Positions 46,686-55,759 of a DNA stretch of 64,000 bases are shown piece by piece. Position 1 is the stretch's first letter, and each line of letters begins with the position of its first letter. The translations under genes and the position numbers were made by a program. Source of the DNA: Treponema sp. GTDB taxonomy: Bacteria > Spirochaetota > Spirochaetia > Treponematales > Treponemataceae. The DNA lies in contig JAEEIU010000060.1 of assembly GCA_016281495.1 (NCBI GenBank), positions 45,467-109,466 on the forward strand, in the 5' to 3' direction. The notes under the pieces were generated by a model that saw only the letters and a list, made by a program, of their open reading frames with translations, ran no database searches and was not told the origin of the DNA.

Positions 46686-48032
46686 ATGTTTGCAGGAAGG
46701 GATAAAGAACTAAAGGAATTAAAGTCTCAGTTTGACTCGACGGAAAAGACTTTTGTTCTGCTTTATGGAAAACAGGGGCAGGGGAAAAGTACGCTGATAT
46801 CTGAAGCCGTAAAATCTTTTGAGGGAACAGTCATCAATCATCTGTGTGCCCAAACCACTTACGAAGGGAACGTCTTCCTGTTGAACAGCAGCATTTCTCA
46901 GGCCCTGGGGTTGGAAAATCCGATTCAGGGAAAGGGCCTGGAAGAAAGCTTTAACTATTTGAAAACACAGGATAAAAAAATCCTCCTGATAATAAACGAA
47001 TATCATCTGTTAAGAAATTCAAAAAGGGAAAACGAAATTGATTTAATGGTTCACTGTTTTGTGGAGGAAATGCCCGAAAACATAAAAGTCATTTTGTGTG
47101 AATCATACATACCAGAAGCAGAGGCTTTGATAGCGGAAGAGAATCCTTTGTCCGCAGATTTTTCCCTTATTCAAGAAGTCAAAGAATTCAATTATCTGGA
47201 AGCATCAGCGTTTTATTCAAGGTATAACATTAGGGATAAAATTCAATTTTATTCTGTTTTTGGAGGAGCGCTTTATGTCCTGGACAAGCTGGATTACTGG
47301 AAAAGCGTTGAAGATAATTTAATCCGCCTTTTGTTGAATAAAAATGGGGACTTGAGGATTTATATAGAACAGATTGTTTTAGCCGGGATTCAAAAATATT
47401 TTGACGTGCGCATTCTTCAGATTCTGGCGGAAGGGAAAAAACGGTATAAGGAAATACTTGATACACTGGAAATTGAAGATTCCGGATTACTGGACAAGCA
47501 GCTTAAAATACTGTTGGGCATGGATGTTATTGTAAAAGCGGCACCGATAAACAAAACCGATGACAGGAAAAAACAGTTTTATGACATAAAGGACAATCTG
47601 CTTCGTTTTTATTTTCAATATGTGTTTGGTAAAGATGCGTTGATTTATTCCATGGGAGAGAAAAAATACTTAAAGCAGAACATTCTTCCTCAACTTGAAA
47701 TGATTTATTCAAATGGGTTTAAAAACATTGTGGGAGAATACTTTGCGAAAGAGGCTTTCGGTTCATTTTGGTATGACGGCATAAGCACAAAAGAAAGCCG
47801 CCAGATTGAATGTGTAATGGAAACGGAAGACGGCTATGAACTGTATGTCGTAAATTATCGCAAAAAGCCAATGACCCTGATTGAATGTCAGACCGCAGAA
47901 AAGCAGATAAGGGATTTTTTGCCCGAGAGCTTTAGAAAAATCAATTTTATATGTTCTGCAGGATTTGCGTTTGAAAGTGAAGTCTATACGTTAATATCCG
48001 GAAAGGATTTATATCTTGTAAAATCTCGGTAA
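46686..48032 (+). CDS. Archaeal-type ATPase with DUF234-like C-terminal domain
   Basis: 448 residues. Walker A is GKQGQGKST near residue 30, and the Walker B position reads LLIINEYHLL. A winged-helix-like segment (RRYKEILDTLEIEDSGLLDK region, about residues 255-285) and a DUF234-like end (YFAKEAFGSFWYDGI, then a restriction-endonuclease-like strand set) follow. This family is widespread and multi-copy in some archaea and anaerobes, with no settled function. No ribosome site is visible. It is followed by the DUF1361 and methyltransferase genes. Confidence 0.78.
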   Translation: MFAGRDKELKELKSQFDSTEKTFVLLYGKQGQGKSTLISEAVKSFEGTVINHLCAQTTYEGNVFLLNSSISQALGLENPIQGKGLEESFNYLKTQDKKILLIINEYHLLRNSKRENEIDLMVHCFVEEMPENIKVILCESYIPEAEALIAEENPLSADFSLIQEVKEFNYLEASAFYSRYNIRDKIQFYSVFGGALYVLDKLDYWKSVEDNLIRLLLNKNGDLRIYIEQIVLAGIQKYFDVRILQILAEGKKRYKEILDTLEIEDSGLLDKQLKILLGMDVIVKAAPINKTDDRKKQFYDIKDNLLRFYFQYVFGKDALIYSMGEKKYLKQNILPQLEMIYSNGFKNIVGEYFAKEAFGSFWYDGISTKESRQIECVMETEDGYELYVVNYRKKPMTLIECQTAEKQIRDFLPESFRKINFICSAGFAFESEVYTLISGKDLYLVKSR

Positions 48033-48044
48033 TTGCTCTATACT
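48016..48044 (+). promoter_or_regulatory. Candidate promoter of the DUF1361 gene
   Basis: TTGTAA (48016-48021), a 17-base spacer and TATACT (48039-48044), overlapping the stop of the preceding gene and ending seven bases before the ATG. Confidence 0.4.
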
Positions 48045-48051
48045 TGAGGCG

Positions 48052-48723
48052 ATGAAAGATTACTTTAAAAAGATATTCAGTTATAAAACGACATGGGCGC
48101 TTCTTGTAATATCTTTGTTTTCAATAGGACTTTCTCTTTGCCGCAAACTGATTACGGGGCAGGTATTCTACATGTTTCTTTTGTGGAATCTGTTCCTGGC
48201 CTTTGTTCCCTGGTTTGCCGCATCGATTGTTTACATAAAGAACATCAAAAACAAGCTTCTGCTGATAGTCATTATCATTTTCTGGCTTGTGTTTTTCCCC
48301 AATGCCCCATATATACTCACGGATTTGATCCATCTGGGAAAAGGCAACCTGATGCCTGTGTGGTATGATTTGATTCTGCTTTTGAGCTTTGGCCTTACCG
48401 GAATGATTTACGGTTTTGTGAGCCTGCAGATGATAGAGGAAAAGATACGCATTGTTTTCAAAATCAAGCATGCCTCGATAATCAGTTTCTTTTTGATTTA
48501 CGTTTCATGTTTCGGCATCTACTTGGGCCGCTTCCTGAGGTGGAATTCCTGGGACATCGTAAAGAATATAGACAGTGTTTTCGATGACATTTTCCAGCGG
48601 ATAATCTATCCCGGCGACCACAGGACGACATGGGTGTTTACCTTTTTGTTTGGCACTTTGCTGAACATTTTGTACATCGTGTTCAAGCAGGAAGAATTGA
48701 AGATTAAGCAGACGCAGCAATGA
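48052..48723 (+). CDS. DUF1361 integral membrane protein
   Basis: 223 residues with about six membrane helices. The family core is WLVFFPNAPYILTDLIHLGK, then PVWYDLILLLSFGLTGMIYG and LGRFLRWNSWDI. No function is known for DUF1361. The stop overlaps the methyltransferase start (ATGA), implying coupling. Confidence 0.85.
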   Translation: MKDYFKKIFSYKTTWALLVISLFSIGLSLCRKLITGQVFYMFLLWNLFLAFVPWFAASIVYIKNIKNKLLLIVIIIFWLVFFPNAPYILTDLIHLGKGNLMPVWYDLILLLSFGLTGMIYGFVSLQMIEEKIRIVFKIKHASIISFFLIYVSCFGIYLGRFLRWNSWDIVKNIDSVFDDIFQRIIYPGDHRTTWVFTFLFGTLLNILYIVFKQEELKIKQTQQ

Positions 48724-49490
48724 CCGAGCTTGAAAAATACTACAATAAATTTGACGAAGATCACCGGCTGACTACCCGACATGGGCAGGTGGAATTCAAC
48801 ACCAGCATGAAATTCATCCACGATTACATTCCGGAGGGGGGGCATGTAAAGATTCTGGATGTTGGTGCGGGAACGGGCAGATATTCCGTGGCGCTTGCAC
48901 AAGAGGGGCATGCGGTTACTGCGGTTGAGCTTGTTGAGCATAATCTTAAAATCCTTGAGTCAAAACATTCCTCTGTGAACTGCTGGCCGGGAGATGCACA
49001 GGACCTGCATTTTCTGGAAGACGGCACCTTTGACATTACGCTTTTGTTCGGGCCGATGTATCATCTGCATACTCGTGAAGACCAGATCAAGGCATTGTCG
49101 GAGGCAAAACGGGTGACCAAAAAGGGCGGAAAGATTTTTGTTGCCTATGTGATGAACGAATACAGCATAATCCAGTATTGCTTTAAGAAAAACATGATGC
49201 GTGAATGTGTGGAAAAAGGATGGGTGACAGATGACTTCCATACTGTACCCTCCGAAGACCAACTGTACACATATCTTAGGCTTGAAGACATAAATGAGAT
49301 AAACAGCTGTACCCATAGCGAGCGCATAAAAATCTTTGCGGCGGACGGACCTTCCGACTATATGCGCCGGGAATTGAATGCCATGGACGAGCAGACTTTT
49401 GAGCTGTTCATGAAATATCATCTTGCCACATGTGAGCGACCTGAACTATTGGGGGCAAGTTCACATCTTGTGGATATAATTCAGAATTAG
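48720..49490 (+). CDS. Class I SAM-dependent methyltransferase
   Basis: 256 residues. The SAM-binding motif VKILDVGAGTGRYSVALAQ lies near residue 43, followed by VTAVELVEHNL and DITLLFGPMYHLHTREDQIK. It resembles small-molecule or UbiE-like methyltransferases; the substrate is unknown. Translationally coupled to DUF1361 and convergent with umuC, nine bases away. Confidence 0.85.
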   Translation: MTELEKYYNKFDEDHRLTTRHGQVEFNTSMKFIHDYIPEGGHVKILDVGAGTGRYSVALAQEGHAVTAVELVEHNLKILESKHSSVNCWPGDAQDLHFLEDGTFDITLLFGPMYHLHTREDQIKALSEAKRVTKKGGKIFVAYVMNEYSIIQYCFKKNMMRECVEKGWVTDDFHTVPSEDQLYTYLRLEDINEINSCTHSERIKIFAADGPSDYMRRELNAMDEQTFELFMKYHLATCERPELLGASSHLVDIIQN

Positions 49491-49498
49491 AGCCAATC

Positions 49499-50782
49499 TT
49501 ACCGTGCAATTGGGAATTCGCTGACTCTTGTGGTGTAATTGGGGCTTTTAAAGTCGCGTTTAAGTTCCCAGTTGCCGTTTGTTGGTATGGAAACGGGATT
49601 GTTGATTCCTGCCGCCATCTTTACCGTTTGGGTGCCATAGCGGAGGTTTACCCTGTCCACGGCCTGCATTGCCAGATCCTGCTTGTGCTGCTGATGGGTT
49701 TCCTGAGTTTCAAACAGCCGGGGAGTCTCCACGTCCGGTTCAAGGGCAAGCAAGCTGACGGAAGCCTTTCGGTAACCGTAACCTTTGCGGAAGATATAGC
49801 CTGCAAGCTCAATGGTCACGGCTAGAATCTCAGGCATAAAGGAAGATGGCCTCTTAAGCTTTTTTCCGACACCGTTAAAGTAGTGTATTTTAGGGTTGAA
49901 ATCGGTTTCTATGGGTGCAGCTGTACCCAATGTGACATAGATATAGGTACAGCGTTGCTTTTCATCCCTCATTTTCTTTACTGCAATTGAGCAGAAATAT
50001 GCAAGGGCCTTTTCTATCTCTGCAAAATCATATACACATTCCCTAAAGCTTCTGGACGAGCAGATGTTCTTTGATTTTTCCCGCGACACAAATTCTATGG
50101 CAGATTTTTCATTCAGCTCCAATACAGTGTTCATGCCGGTGAGCGTAAGGTATTTTTTTGCCTTGTCTAGACCCATGTTCTTTAATTCCAGGCAGTTTTT
50201 GATACCGTGGGTTTTTAACCATTGTGCCTTTGACCTGCCTATGCCCCAGACATCCTCCACAAGATAGCCATTTAAGGTCTTGTCAGGATCACATTCAAGC
50301 CAGCTGAATACACCGCCGTTTTTCTTTGCCAGCTTGTTGCATATTTTTGCCAGCGTTTTGTTTGGTGCTATTCCCACAGACACAGGAATGCCGGTATATT
50401 GCCAGACCGTCTCCTTGAGTTTTTTTGCCACTGAGATATAGTCCTGCGAACTCATGTCGGGAAGGTATAAAAAACTTTCGTCAATTGAATAGATCTCATA
50501 TTTTTCTGCAAACAGGGCATATATGCTGTTTAGCCGCCAGCTCATGTCCGCATAAAGGGTATAGTTGCTGGAGAAAATCTGTACCCCATTTGACTGACAA
50601 AAGCTCCTTACCTTAAAGAAAGTGTTCCCTCGTTTTAAGCCCAGGGACTTACATTCTTGGGTCAGGGCCACAATGATGCCGTCGTTGTTGGATAGAACCG
50701 CTATGGGCTTGTTCTTTAGGTCCGGCCGGAACAGGCGTTCACATGAGGCATAGAAACTGTTTGCGTCGACATGAAAAATCAA
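49499..50782 (-). CDS. umuC: Y-family DNA polymerase UmuC (Pol V catalytic subunit)
   Basis: Error-prone polymerase for copying past DNA damage. 427 residues. The catalytic acidic motifs are HVDANSFYASCE at the start and YSIDESFLYLPD near residue 98. PVSVGIAPNKTLAKICNKLA and the VWGIGRSKAQWLKTHGI helix-hairpin-helix follow. The C-terminal DUF4113 piece ends WELKRDFKSPNYTTR. The start overlaps the umuD-like gene by four bases. Confidence 0.95.
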   Translation of the reverse strand: MIFHVDANSFYASCERLFRPDLKNKPIAVLSNNDGIIVALTQECKSLGLKRGNTFFKVRSFCQSNGVQIFSSNYTLYADMSWRLNSIYALFAEKYEIYSIDESFLYLPDMSSQDYISVAKKLKETVWQYTGIPVSVGIAPNKTLAKICNKLAKKNGGVFSWLECDPDKTLNGYLVEDVWGIGRSKAQWLKTHGIKNCLELKNMGLDKAKKYLTLTGMNTVLELNEKSAIEFVSREKSKNICSSRSFRECVYDFAEIEKALAYFCSIAVKKMRDEKQRCTYIYVTLGTAAPIETDFNPKIHYFNGVGKKLKRPSSFMPEILAVTIELAGYIFRKGYGYRKASVSLLALEPDVETPRLFETQETHQQHKQDLAMQAVDRVNLRYGTQTVKMAAGINNPVSIPTNGNWELKRDFKSPNYTTRVSEFPIAR

Positions 50783-51135
50783 AGCCGTTTACCACCCAAA
50801 GTATGAATGCAATATGTCGCAATCCCGAAAATCTCGGTGACTCGTTGCCATCTGCCCTCTGTCAGAAAAACATAGCAGTTCCATTTCTTGCTGAATAAAA
50901 TCTGCCTGCACAAAAATGAGTTTTCGAATACCACAATCGCTATGCAGCCGTCAAAGGGCTTTACCGAACGGTCTATGATAAGTAAATCTCCGTCCTGAAT
51001 GTGAAAGCTTTCCATTTCATGCCCGCTGTACCGGAATTCATATTCGGAGGCTGGAAATGGCCGCAATGCACGGTTAAAATCCAACCTTTCCTCTTCGTAT
51101 TCGGTGGCAGGACTGGCAAAACCCGTCGTCTTCAT
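50779..51135 (-). CDS. Short UmuD-like protein resembling pre-cleaved UmuD', catalytic dyad absent
   Basis: 118 residues; full UmuD is about 139. It begins at GFASPATEYEEERLDFN, equivalent to the first residues of processed UmuD', so the regulatory N-terminal arm is missing. The S24-peptidase motif GDSM reads GHEM (38-41), so the catalytic Ser is Glu40, and the Lys position is Cys or Arg (FLCRQI). DGDLLIIDRS is kept. It would pair with UmuC without needing RecA-stimulated self-cleavage. AGGTG lies six bases upstream. Confidence 0.88.
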   Translation of the reverse strand: MKTTGFASPATEYEEERLDFNRALRPFPASEYEFRYSGHEMESFHIQDGDLLIIDRSVKPFDGCIAIVVFENSFLCRQILFSKKWNCYVFLTEGRWQRVTEIFGIATYCIHTLGGKRL

Positions 51136-51150
51136 ATAAACACCTATTAT

Positions 51151-51190
51151 ATAATATACTTAAAACTATCGGATTGTCAAGAAAATAGTT
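51151..51190 (-). promoter_or_regulatory. Promoter and candidate operator of umuD-umuC
   Basis: On the minus strand a perfect TTGACA (51175-51180), an 18-base spacer and TATTAT (51151-51156). The half-sites AACTAT (51164-51169) and ATAGTT (51185-51190) bracket the -35 box and may bind the divergent repressor. The rest of the 51136-51348 gap shows nothing else. Confidence 0.55.
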
Positions 51191-51348
51191 AAATAAATAT
51201 TTTAATAAATGCGAAAATATGGAAAATTCCAGTGATTTTCATGACAATTTTAAAGAAAATACTTGAAAAATGATGGAAATTCATTCATAATATTTTTACG
51301 GCTATGGATATGGTTTTTCAAATAGTTGAATGAATACTTTGAGGGATT

Positions 51349-51966
51349 ATGGAAGCGAAAATTTTCTGGACAAAGGTAAAACAGAGACTCTCCGAAATGA
51401 ATAAAAAGCAGGGCTGGTTAAGCGAACAGACGGGAATCATCTTGCAGTCAATTCGCGACCAGATTTCAAAACAGCGGCTTCCTTCCCTTGATGATACGAT
51501 GAAGATTCTGAATGCCCTTGAACTGACATGGGAAGAATTTGAACTGTACCCGGAAAAGCGATTAAAGCCGGATAATTTTGTCATTCCGGTAATGGATCAA
51601 GTGTTTTCTGCGGGTAGGGGACAGTTTGTTCCAGAAGAGGATACAGTTAAGGATTATATTACCCTTCCCAAAAACCTTCAGCGTTATGCGGACAATCTTG
51701 CGGCGGTTTATGTCAGGGGAGATTCCATGGAACCCACACTGTTTAACGACGACATAATCGTTACCGACAATCTTGGCTACGACGGTGAGGATGGGATTTA
51801 TACGATTCTGTACAAGGGCTCAGGTTATGTAAAAAGACTTCAGCGGACATTTGACGGAATAAAAATCATCTCGGACAACAAGCACTACGAACCAATGAAC
51901 GTCACGGCAGAAAACGAGGACTTCAAGATTATTGGCCGTGTGCGCTGCGTTCTGCATGAGTTTTAA
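51349..51966 (+). CDS. LexA/CI-like self-cleaving transcriptional repressor
   Basis: 205 residues. An N-terminal XRE-type helix-turn-helix (about residues 8-65) is followed by an S24 peptidase domain with Ser126 in VRGDSMEP and Lys162 in GYVKRLQR, an intact dyad. A candidate Ala88-Gly89 cleavage site lies in SAGRG. RecA-dependent self-cleavage would relieve repression. The divergent umuD-umuC genes are the obvious target. It is therefore the damage sensor of the cassette, by inference. Confidence 0.88.
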   Translation: MEAKIFWTKVKQRLSEMNKKQGWLSEQTGIILQSIRDQISKQRLPSLDDTMKILNALELTWEEFELYPEKRLKPDNFVIPVMDQVFSAGRGQFVPEEDTVKDYITLPKNLQRYADNLAAVYVRGDSMEPTLFNDDIIVTDNLGYDGEDGIYTILYKGSGYVKRLQRTFDGIKIISDNKHYEPMNVTAENEDFKIIGRVRCVLHEF

Positions 51967-52027
51967 TGGCATTGTTATGGGGACAGCCAAAAAGTATGAT
52001 TTGTCATTGTCGGTGAAACACGATGTC

Positions 52028-52149
52028 ATTGCCGTACTTGATACGGCAATCTGAAAATGCCTGTCAGTCGACAGTGAGATTATCGGGTCAGGCCCGATAA
52101 TGACGGGACAGCCTCATCTCTCTGTTAGATTCCGGATCAAGTCCGGAAT
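52028..52149. repeat. Three REP-like palindromes at regular spacing
   Basis: Stems with five-base loops: ATTGCCGTA/TACGGCAAT (52028-52050), ATTATCGGG/CCCGATAAT (52079-52101) and ATTCCGGA/TCCGGAAT (52129-52149). Loops are CTTGA, TCAGG and TCAAG, which are related or complementary. Centres are about 50 bases apart, between the repressor gene and the oxidoreductase gene. Confidence 0.8.
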
Positions 52150-52160
52150 GACAGTACGAC

Positions 52161-53129
52161 TCAATATCCAATCTTTTTCAGGACAGCATCGATGAGCCTG
52201 GCATTTTTTAGCGAGAACTCCTCCGTAATATGGGGCTTTTCTCCGTTCATGATGCATCTGTTCAGCTGGTCAAGCTCCAGGGCATAATTCTGGGGTACAG
52301 AAACAGAGCGTTCTATAATCTGTCCCTGTGAATGAATTGTATACTTTAGCTCACCTTCCTGATTGTATTCCACATCGGATTTTATGCAGCCCTTTGTTCC
52401 ATGGATGTAAAGGCGGTCAAAGCGTGAATTGGAAGTGCGGTCCAAAACCATGCCGACCGTAAAGGATGCCCTTGCTCCATTGGCAAACTTTATTACCGCA
52501 GTGGTAAGATGGTCAACTCCTCCCTCAAACTCGGCGCTTGCGTTCAAATATGATACATCGGAATCTATGAGTGACAGAATCATTGTGGTACAGTAACAGC
52601 CCAAATCATACATGGCACCGCCGCCAAATTCCTTGTGGAGACGGAAATCCTCCGCGTAACCCTGGGTGACAAAGGCGGTGTCAATAAAGTCAACCTTGCC
52701 GATGATGCCGCTTTCCACATCTTTTTTAAGGGATTCGACATAGGGGCTGTGGAGATAGGCATAGGCTTCCATCAGGATGACATTGTTTTCCCTTGCCGCA
52801 TCGAACATTTTCTTTACCTCATCTGCATTCATGGCGAGGGGTTTCTCACAAAGAACATGCTTTTTTGCGTTGAGAGCCTTGATAACCCATTCACAGTGGA
52901 TGTCGTTTGGCAGGGGAACATAAACCGCCTGGACTTCTGGATCCGCAAGAAGCTGGTCATAGCCGACATAGGCCTTTTTGAATCCGAATTTTTCCTTGAA
53001 GTCGTTAGCCTTTTGCTCAGTACGACCCGCTATGGCATAAAGTTCACAGTATTCGGATTTCATCATTCCTGGAATAGTGGCCCAACGTGCGATACCTGCA
53101 GTACCCAAGACACCCCATTTGATTTTCAT
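52161..53129 (-). CDS. Gfo/Idh/MocA-family oxidoreductase
   Basis: 322 residues. The Rossmann start is KWGVLGTAGIARWATIPGM. EKPLAMNADEVKKMFDAA carries the catalytic-region Glu-Lys-Pro, and EFGGGAMYDLGCYCTTMIL is the family's third motif. These enzymes oxidise or reduce sugars and polyols with NAD(P). It lies 21 bases downstream of the aldo/keto reductase gene, so the pair may act together on a sugar-derived substrate. Ribosome site AGGAG. Confidence 0.92.
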   Translation of the reverse strand: MKIKWGVLGTAGIARWATIPGMMKSEYCELYAIAGRTEQKANDFKEKFGFKKAYVGYDQLLADPEVQAVYVPLPNDIHCEWVIKALNAKKHVLCEKPLAMNADEVKKMFDAARENNVILMEAYAYLHSPYVESLKKDVESGIIGKVDFIDTAFVTQGYAEDFRLHKEFGGGAMYDLGCYCTTMILSLIDSDVSYLNASAEFEGGVDHLTTAVIKFANGARASFTVGMVLDRTSNSRFDRLYIHGTKGCIKSDVEYNQEGELKYTIHSQGQIIERSVSVPQNYALELDQLNRCIMNGEKPHITEEFSLKNARLIDAVLKKIGY

Positions 53130-53150
53130 AGTTTTCTCCTATAATTGAGT

Positions 53151-54218
53151 TTATCGTGGTAAAGGTTGGTTTGCACTTACCTTTCCGCTTAAAATTGCTT
53201 TATAATCTTCGTAATTCTTTTCCAGTAGCGTTGGAGTGTCCAGTTCATAGGGACAGTGTAGGGTACACTTTCGGCAATGGGTACAGTTTTCAATTTTCTT
53301 CATTTCTGCCTGCCAGTAATCGGAAAGCCACACATGGGATGGAGCACGCCTTACCATGAGGGATATACGCGCACAGTTGTTGATTTGAATTCCAGAAGGA
53401 CAGGGCATGCAGTATCCGCATCCACGACAGAAATTGCCGGATAACTCGTCCTTTTCCTTTTGAATGAACGCCTTGATTTCGTCCGTCATGCTTGGAGGAT
53501 TGTCCATGAACGAAAGCCATTCTTCAAGCTCGCTCATCCTTTGAATGCCCCAGATTGGAATCACGTTGTCATAGTCTGTCATGAACGCAAAGGCAGCATC
53601 CGCACGATTGATAAGACCGCCCGCAAGACCTTTCATTGCAATAAAGCCCATGTTTTTTTCACGGCATTTTTTTACCAGTTGAATGTCACGCTCGGAGGCA
53701 AGATATGAAAAAGGATACTGTAATGTTTCGTAAAGGCCGGATTCCACGATTTCTTCCGCCACACCGATTTTATGAGCAGTAATTCCGATGTGACGGATGA
53801 GTCCCTGTTCCTTTGCCTGAACAAGAGCCTCGTACATGCCTGTTCCGTCTCCGGGTTTATAGCATTGGCCTGCCATGTGCAGCTGGTAGATGTCGATGTA
53901 GTCGGTTTTCATGTTTTTTAATGAAGTATGAAGGTGTTCCCACAGGACTTCCGGTGTGGTTGCGGCGGTTTTAGTTGCGATGAAAATCTTGTCCCTTATA
54001 CCCATGTCGCCAAAGGCATGGCCGATCTTTTCCTCACTGTCGCTGTAGGCACGTGCGGTATCAAAAAAACGCATTCCACCATCGTAGGCACGACGCAAAA
54101 TGGCGACAGATTCTTCAACACTGTCCCGCTGAATCGGCAGGGCACCGAATCCGTTTTGGGGAACCGTGATGCCGGTAGTTCCAAGAGTGATTTGTTTTAC
54201 AGTTGATTTTTCATCCAT
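53151..54218 (-). CDS. Aldo/keto reductase with C-terminal 4Fe-4S ferredoxin-like domain
   Basis: 355 residues. The AKR barrel has GFGALPIQ, FFDTARAYSDSEEKIGHAF (with catalytic Asp and Tyr) and YIDIYQLH. After about residue 265 come two Cys clusters, CRGCGYCMPCP and CTHCRKCTLHCP, which could hold one or two iron-sulphur clusters. Such fused AKRs are common in anaerobes. Ribosome site AAGGGA. It leads the two-gene operon with the Gfo/Idh enzyme. Confidence 0.92.
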   Translation of the reverse strand: MDEKSTVKQITLGTTGITVPQNGFGALPIQRDSVEESVAILRRAYDGGMRFFDTARAYSDSEEKIGHAFGDMGIRDKIFIATKTAATTPEVLWEHLHTSLKNMKTDYIDIYQLHMAGQCYKPGDGTGMYEALVQAKEQGLIRHIGITAHKIGVAEEIVESGLYETLQYPFSYLASERDIQLVKKCREKNMGFIAMKGLAGGLINRADAAFAFMTDYDNVIPIWGIQRMSELEEWLSFMDNPPSMTDEIKAFIQKEKDELSGNFCRGCGYCMPCPSGIQINNCARISLMVRRAPSHVWLSDYWQAEMKKIENCTHCRKCTLHCPYELDTPTLLEKNYEDYKAILSGKVSANQPLPR

Positions 54219-54311
54219 AGTTGAATCCCTTAAATCTATTTTTACATGAGAAGGAATATTTGTCTAGTGTTCAATGGGGAATATTGGGGCAAAATCAGCT
54301 GAACTTGAACT

Positions 54312-55439
54312 CTATTCCTCCCGATCCATTCGGTTGACTTCCTCAATGTCCACATCGTGCTGAACGTCATAACCCGCCATTCGGGCCATTTCCGCCACGT
54401 TATATCTCCACCGTGCGACAAGAGACGGAGGTTCAAGAGGAAGGGCATAGGCTTTGTTTTCGAAAACCCAATCCAAAATCCTCATGTCCTGCGCCGAAGT
54501 AAAGGTGATGATTGTCCGCTCGTTTTCGTCATCTTCCACTATTTCCTGGTCAGCCGCCCAGTTGCCGCTCCTTACTATGGGACGGGCCGCCTCATAAAAG
54601 GCAATTTTATATTGCTTTGGCCTGAACCGTTTGAATGCACCAAAATTTCCGCCACCTGTAAAGTTTTCAACTTCGAATTTCTCCGGTAGGTCAAAATGTT
54701 TGGAGAGCGTGTTTAGGGTTTCGATTTTATTCAGCTCAAAAAAACGGACGTCATCTTTTTCCTCAACATATCCAAAGAGATAGGCCCTTCCTTTTTCAAG
54801 CAGAATTTGATAGGGGTTTACGGTCCAGCGTTCAAAAATCTGCTTTTCCGTTGGAATCAGGGGTTCGGTTATGTCGTCATTCGGCTTTGGATATTTGAAG
54901 CTGATGACCCAATTCTTTTTAAGGGCCTCAGTTAAACTTTCCCAGATGTGGGGTTTTATGGGTACAGATGGTTCCGGGCTTGGTGCCAGAGCGATGCGCC
55001 TTAACAGAAGGTCATCATCGTTGTTTCGCCTGCGGTTTGCACAGAAACTGTCCAGAACGTCTTCCATGCCCTTGTAGACAGGTGTGTTCTTGAAGTGGGA
55101 GAGGAAGACTTTTGCCTCGGTTAAGAGTTGAAGCTGATCGCTTTGCAGGGTCTGCTGGAATTCAAATTCAAAAGGCCTGGTATAATAAAATCCCTTGTCG
55201 TCGGTTGAATATTCTATTGGAGCGTTGAATTCGTATCGGAGCTTATCCAAATCGCGGTGAATGGTCATCTCGCTGACTTTGAGTTCCTGTGCAAGTTTTT
55301 TATGATTCGGATATTTCCCGCTTGAAATCTGAGCATGAATGGCATACAGTCGCTTGATTTGTGCAACCGGTCCCTTTTCCGAATCAGTTGTTCGATACTG
55401 CCTCTTTTCTCTGCTTTGATTTTTCTTATCCTCTGACAT
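54312..55439 (-). CDS. WYL-domain transcriptional regulator (DeoR-type HTH)
   Basis: About 375 residues from the second ATG 55439, whose spacing to AAGGAG is normal; the first ATG 55445 abuts the site. The HTH is about residues 28-75 (KRLYAIHAQISSGKYPNHKK, then LAQELKVSEMTIHRDLDKL). The WYL domain (about 185-260) has the YQILLEKGRAYLFGYVEEKD region. A C-terminal WCX-like domain ends with VARWRYNVAEMARM. WYL proteins sense ligands, often nucleotides. Its own promoter carries a motif shared with two other genes (55473, 59519 and 60788). Confidence 0.85.
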   Translation of the reverse strand: MSEDKKNQSREKRQYRTTDSEKGPVAQIKRLYAIHAQISSGKYPNHKKLAQELKVSEMTIHRDLDKLRYEFNAPIEYSTDDKGFYYTRPFEFEFQQTLQSDQLQLLTEAKVFLSHFKNTPVYKGMEDVLDSFCANRRRNNDDDLLLRRIALAPSPEPSVPIKPHIWESLTEALKKNWVISFKYPKPNDDITEPLIPTEKQIFERWTVNPYQILLEKGRAYLFGYVEEKDDVRFFELNKIETLNTLSKHFDLPEKFEVENFTGGGNFGAFKRFRPKQYKIAFYEAARPIVRSGNWAADQEIVEDDENERTIITFTSAQDMRILDWVFENKAYALPLEPPSLVARWRYNVAEMARMAGYDVQHDVDIEEVNRMDREE

Positions 55440-55472
55440 CGGCATCTCCTTTGTTGTTGAACTACGTCTTAA

Positions 55473-55505
55473 AGTATAACATGCCAGTCTAACATTTTGT
55501 GATAG
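55473..55505 (-). promoter_or_regulatory. Shared promoter motif, copy 1 (WYL regulator gene)
   Basis: On the minus strand CTATCA, five bases, TGTTAG, ten bases, then TATACT (55473-55478). No recognisable -35 box. Confidence 0.6.
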
Positions 55506-55674
55506 GTTTGCGGAAAAAGTTTGAATTTTTTTAATAATCCACTTGGGTTAAATATCTTTTTAACAAATTTGTCATCTTCATGATTCCCTAAAATGTGAGC
55601 GAAAATTTTGCAAAATTTACTATTTTATGAGGAAATTTACACCATACCAACACTATTTCATGAGGGATAACTGT

Positions 55675-55759
55675 CAGGCCCGAAAAAATGTAAGATTAGT
55701 GATGTTTTAGACCCGAAAAAATGTAATATTTCCTTGAATTCAGGCCCGAAAAAATGTAA
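55675..55759. repeat. Three 19-base repeats at exact 33-base spacing (likely IS21-type end)
   Basis: CAGGCCCGAAAAAATGTAA at 55675-55693 and 55741-55759, and TAGACCCGAAAAAATGTAA at 55708-55726. Multiple short repeats at an element end beginning TGTCAGGCC are characteristic of IS21-family termini. No transposase is present. The remainder of the 55446-55739 gap holds the WYL promoter and AT-rich sequence. Confidence 0.55.
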
